DNA of 14,532 nt from an uncultured Clostridia bacterium (lineage in GTDB: Bacteria > Bacillota > Clostridia > Oscillospirales > CAG-272), in assembly GCA_947306035.1 (NCBI GenBank), contig CAMZFG010000005.1:1-14532 (forward strand), in the 5' to 3' direction. Under the pieces are notes generated by a model, which was not told the DNA's origin, did not search any database, and saw only the letters and a list, made by a program, of their open reading frames with translations. Position 1 is the stretch's first letter, and each line of letters opens with the position of its first letter. The position numbers were made by a program, and so were the translations under genes. Below are positions 12,699 through 14,532 of the stretch, piece by piece.

Positions 12699-13048
12699 CA
12701 GACGCCTCCTTCGTTTTCCTGCGGCAGGCCCGCCGCCGTCAGCAGCGCCAGCGCCGCCGCGTGCAGGTCTTGATCGTTTTCGGTCATGGCGAGCAGTTTT
12801 TCGCCCGCCTGCCCGACGGCGCGGGCCCTGGCGGCCAGATGCAGCCGCTCCTCGAAAAAGAACAGCTCCTCTTCCGCCTTTTTGACGGCGTCGCGCACGC
12901 CCTGGCGGGAGATGCCCACCTCCGCCGCGATCTCGCCGAGGGAAAGATCTTGATTGTAGTACAGGTCGAGCAGTTCTCTGTGGCGGTCGGTGAGAACGGC
13001 GGCGTAACTGTCAAGCAGTTCGGCCACGGCCAGATTTTTTTCGAACAT
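12698..13048 (-). CDS. ylxM: YlxM/p13-like helix-turn-helix protein, partner of Ffh
   Basis: YlxM-type proteins resemble sigma factor region 4 and are encoded directly before ffh in most Firmicutes; they are reported to affect SRP function or expression. The 116-aa protein has LLDSYAAVLTDRHRELLDLYYNQDLSLGEIA (11-41) and a helix-turn-helix EIAAEVGISRQGVRDAVKKAE (39-59), the family pattern. The C-terminal half (60-105) is helical and less conserved. ATG at 13048 has GGGTGAG upstream, a moderate site. Its stop overlaps the ffh start. It is the first gene of the operon, about 40 bases after the predicted transcription start. Confidence 0.93.
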   Translation of the reverse strand: MFEKNLAVAELLDSYAAVLTDRHRELLDLYYNQDLSLGEIAAEVGISRQGVRDAVKKAEEELFFFEERLHLAARARAVGQAGEKLLAMTENDQDLHAAALALLTAAGLPQENEGGV

Positions 13049-13090
13049 GATCTCACCCGCCGTTTCCGTGTAAAGTAAAATCCTTTACGC

Positions 13091-13119
13091 ATTATAACAT
13101 GCCAAAAGAGCCCTGTCAA
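13091..13119 (-). promoter_or_regulatory. Promoter of the ylxM-ffh-rpsP-khpA operon
   Basis: On the minus strand -35 is TTGACA (13114-13119) and -10 is TATAAT (13091-13096) with 17 bp between and TGT before the -10, a full-consensus extended SigA promoter. This suits constant high expression of translation genes. Transcription should start near 13084. Confidence 0.88.
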
Positions 13120-13196
13120 GGGGTTTTGCAAAAATAGTTTGTACCGATCTTGCCGGGGAAATTGTAAATTTTTCGGTGACAAATGGGTTTTTACTC

Positions 13197-13225
13197 TTGA
13201 CAGATAATAAATAGTATGCTATAAT
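13197..13225 (+). promoter_or_regulatory. Promoter of the rpsF-ssb-rpsR operon
   Basis: -35 is TTGACA (13197-13202) and -10 is TATAAT (13220-13225), 17 bp apart with TGC before the -10, again a full-consensus extended promoter. Transcription should start near 13232, leaving a leader of about 93 bases. The 13120-13196 stretch between the two divergent promoters is AT-richer and shows no further motif I can support. Confidence 0.88.
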
Positions 13226-13236
13226 GCCCCATTGAT

Positions 13237-13296
13237 ACGGAGCGCCGCAAACCGCGCGCCGTCTCCTTACCGCATGCAAATATCGAGGCGTGCGGT
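13237..13296 (+). promoter_or_regulatory. Structured leader of rpsF, possible ribosomal-protein (S6:S18) control element
   Basis: Two hairpins can form between the promoter and rpsF. The first pairs ACGG/CCGT and GCGC/GCGC with an A-G mismatch around CGCAAACC (13237-13262). The second pairs ACCGCATGC with GCGTGCGGT, 9 bp with one G-U, around a 10-base loop (13269-13296). In many bacteria the S6:S18 complex binds such a leader and represses its own operon. I could not confirm the specific conserved bulge bases of that motif, so the assignment rests on place and structure. Confidence 0.45.
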
Positions 13297-13324
13297 CTTA
13301 ACGTCCATAGGGAGGTGTAAAAAC

Positions 13325-13819
13325 ATGGAAAAGGTTATCAATGCTTACGAGACCCTGTTCATCGCGGATGTGACAGCGGGCGAGGAAGCCGCCAAGGCCA
13401 CCGTGCAGAAATTCACGGACATCATTGCGAACAACGCAGAGATCGTTGACGTGGCCGACTGGGGCAGACGCCGCCTGGCTTATCTCATCAACGACAAACC
13501 CGAAGGGTACTACACGGTCGTCACGTTCAAAGCGGAGCCCTCGTTCCCCACGGAACTGGAGCGTCTGTTCAACATCGACGAAACCGTGATGCGCTCTCTG
13601 GTCATCAAACTGGATTACGAGCCCGTGGCCAAGCCCGTGCCCGCGCCGGAAGAAGTGACCGAGACGGCTGAAGAGCCCGCCGAAGAAGCCAAAGCGGAAG
13701 AACCCGCCGAAGCTCCTGCCGAAGGGCCCGCTGCCGAGCAAACCGCCGAAGAGCCCGAAGCGGAACAACCCGCCGAAGCCGAAGCGGAAAAACCTGCCGA
13801 AGAAAACGCGGCAGAATAA
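13325..13819 (+). CDS. rpsF: 30S ribosomal protein S6 with a long acidic C-terminal tail
   Basis: S6 binds the central domain of 16S rRNA together with S18. The ribosomal fold covers residues 1-98: YETLFIADV, VDVADWGRRRLAYLINDKPEGYYTVVTF and the MRSLVIKLD strand, all typical. Residues 100-164 are an unusual extension made almost only of Glu, Pro and Ala, with recurring PAE units. E. coli S6 also carries an acidic C-terminal end that receives added glutamates, but bacterial S6 usually stops near 95-135 residues. ATG at 13325 follows GGGAGGTG; the open frame upstream to 13232 lies in the leader and is rejected. First gene of the classic rpsF-ssb-rpsR operon. Confidence 0.97.
   Translation: MEKVINAYETLFIADVTAGEEAAKATVQKFTDIIANNAEIVDVADWGRRRLAYLINDKPEGYYTVVTFKAEPSFPTELERLFNIDETVMRSLVIKLDYEPVAKPVPAPEEVTETAEEPAEEAKAEEPAEAPAEGPAAEQTAEEPEAEQPAEAEAEKPAEENAAE
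13669..13815 (+). repeat. Degenerate repeat encoding the Pro-Ala-Glu tail of S6
   Basis: A ten-base unit close to CCCGCCGAAG recurs about six times with variants such as CCTGCCGAAG and ACCGCCGAAG, giving repeated Pro-Ala-Glu. Spacing is irregular, so it looks like an old, drifted expansion and not a clean tandem array. Confidence 0.6.
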
Positions 13820-13843
13820 CGAAAACAGAGGAGGTCATGTGGT

Positions 13844-14290
13844 ATGTCCAGTCTGAATCTTAACAAGGTCATTCTGTGCGGTCGTCTGACTGCCGATCCC
13901 GAACTCAAGCAAACGCAGAGCGGCGTTGCCGTGGTCACGTTTACGCTGGCCGTCAACCGCAGATTCCAATCCCGCTCGGGCGATGCCGCGCAAGCGCAGC
14001 AGGCCGATTTTATCAGCGTGGTCGCTTGGCGTCAAACGGCGGAATTCATCTCCAAATACTTCAAAAAAGGGTCCGCTCTTTGCGTGACCGGCTCGATCCA
14101 GACCCGTAACTGGCAGGATCAGCAGGGTCAAAAGCGCTACTCGACCGAGGTCGTCGTTGACGAGGCCTCGTTCGTCGACAGCCGCGGCGAAGGCGGCCCG
14201 CAGGAAAACACCCCGGCTTACGCCACGCCCGCCGCGGCCCCCGCGCCCAACTTTGAAGAGTTGAAGGCGGACGACGATCTGCCCTTCTGA
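13844..14290 (+). CDS. ssb: Single-stranded DNA-binding protein
   Basis: SSB coats single-stranded DNA in replication, recombination and repair and recruits partner proteins through its C-terminal tip. The OB fold spans residues 5-110: NLNKVILCGRLTADPELKQTQSG, VVTFTLAVNRRF, ADFISVVAWRQTAEFISKYFKKGS and VTGSIQTRNWQDQQGQKRYSTEVVVDE. A short flexible Gly/Pro/Ala linker (112-135) leads to the acidic tip DDDLPF, the expected interaction motif. The loop SRSGDAAQAQQ (43-53) is somewhat enriched in Ala and Gln. Length (148 aa) is normal to slightly short. ATG at 13844 sits nine bases after GAGGAGG; the ATG at 13837 is in another frame. Confidence 0.97.
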   Translation: MSSLNLNKVILCGRLTADPELKQTQSGVAVVTFTLAVNRRFQSRSGDAAQAQQADFISVVAWRQTAEFISKYFKKGSALCVTGSIQTRNWQDQQGQKRYSTEVVVDEASFVDSRGEGGPQENTPAYATPAAAPAPNFEELKADDDLPF

Positions 14291-14323
14291 CAGATCACAT
14301 CTTTATAGGAGGAAACTGCTGTT

Positions 14324-14532
14324 ATGGATAGAACCGAAACCCCTGCGGTGCGCCCGGCGCGCCCCATGAACCGCAAAAGAAAAAAGGTTTGCATTTTCTG
14401 CGCGGACAAAGTGGCGTTCATCGACTATAAGGATACCGCTAAACTGCGTAAGTTCATCAGCGAGCGCGGCAAAATCTTGCCCCGCCGCGTTTCCAGCACC
14501 TGCGCCAAGCACCAGCGTGAACTGAACACCGC
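14324..14532 (+). CDS. rpsR: 30S ribosomal protein S18, N-terminal part (3' end outside window)
   Basis: S18 binds with S6 in the central 16S rRNA domain. The first 69 codons are in view. Conserved features are [38 protein letters not shown] and [11 protein letters not shown]23, C26, C60 and H63 are placed as in the zinc-binding (C+) form of S18, as opposed to the zinc-free form used by many bacteria under zinc limitation. The gene follows ssb by 33 bases with AGGAGG upstream, at a slightly long spacing of 11 bases. The C-terminal 15 or so residues lie beyond the window. Confidence 0.97.
   Translation, partial: MDRTETPAVRPARPMNRKRKKVCIFCADKVAFIDYKDTAKLRKFISERGKILPRRVSSTCAKHQRELNT

Noticed and set aside
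11685..12773. A 362-codon plus-strand open frame
   Set aside because: It is antisense to ffh and ylxM, whose motifs are unmistakable.

Overview
The window reads as chromosomal DNA of a GC-rich, spore-forming (or sporulation-gene-bearing) member of the Clostridia. The evidence is a Spo0A with receiver and DNA-binding domains, a GerW/YtfJ sporulation protein, a DacF-like carboxypeptidase, the clostridial gene order scpB - DUF2953 - ytfJ - dac - rluB, strong Shine-Dalgarno sites and near-consensus SigA promoters. No species can be named from the sequence alone.

Layout. (1) 1-5331, plus strand: the end of an scpAB-type operon, with partial scpB, an unrecognised membrane-anchored 416-aa protein, a DUF2953 protein, gerW/ytfJ, an S11 D,D-carboxypeptidase, rluB and a small GNAT-like protein. 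A terminator-like hairpin follows. (2) 5428-6308: spo0A as its own unit, with an extended -10 promoter, candidate 0A boxes upstream and a shared bidirectional terminator. (3) 6313-10767: an accessory block of four single-gene units: an SDR oxidoreductase (minus), a propeller-like protein of unknown function (plus), a PHP-family phosphatase/phosphoesterase (minus) and an MFS transporter (minus). Each has its own promoter with exactly 17 bp between the hexamers, and the units are bounded by strong hairpins. (4) 10798-13119, minus strand: the ylxM - ffh - rpsP - khpA operon for protein targeting and translation. (5) 13197-14532, plus strand: the rpsF - ssb - rpsR operon with a structured leader; rpsR runs off the end. 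Operons 4 and 5 are divergent, with promoters in a 276-bp spacer. Every intergenic stretch is under 300 bases.

How the genes fit together: ScpB (chromosome condensation), GerW, the carboxypeptidase and Spo0A connect chromosome handling, cortex or wall remodelling and the sporulation decision. RluB, YlxM/Ffh, S16, KhpA, S6, SSB and S18 are growth-linked housekeeping genes. The accessory block shows no single obvious pathway.

The most interesting signals are: the unknown 416-aa gene inserted into a conserved operon with visibly lower GC; a near-identical 15-bp GC-rich inverted repeat placed directly against the -10 box of both the propeller-like gene and the MFS gene; a second palindrome over the -35 of the SDR gene; and a perfect 8-bp hairpin that buries the ribosome binding site of the TTG-started carboxypeptidase gene. 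I saw no CRISPR array, tRNA, rRNA, insertion sequence, phage gene or recognisable defence system.
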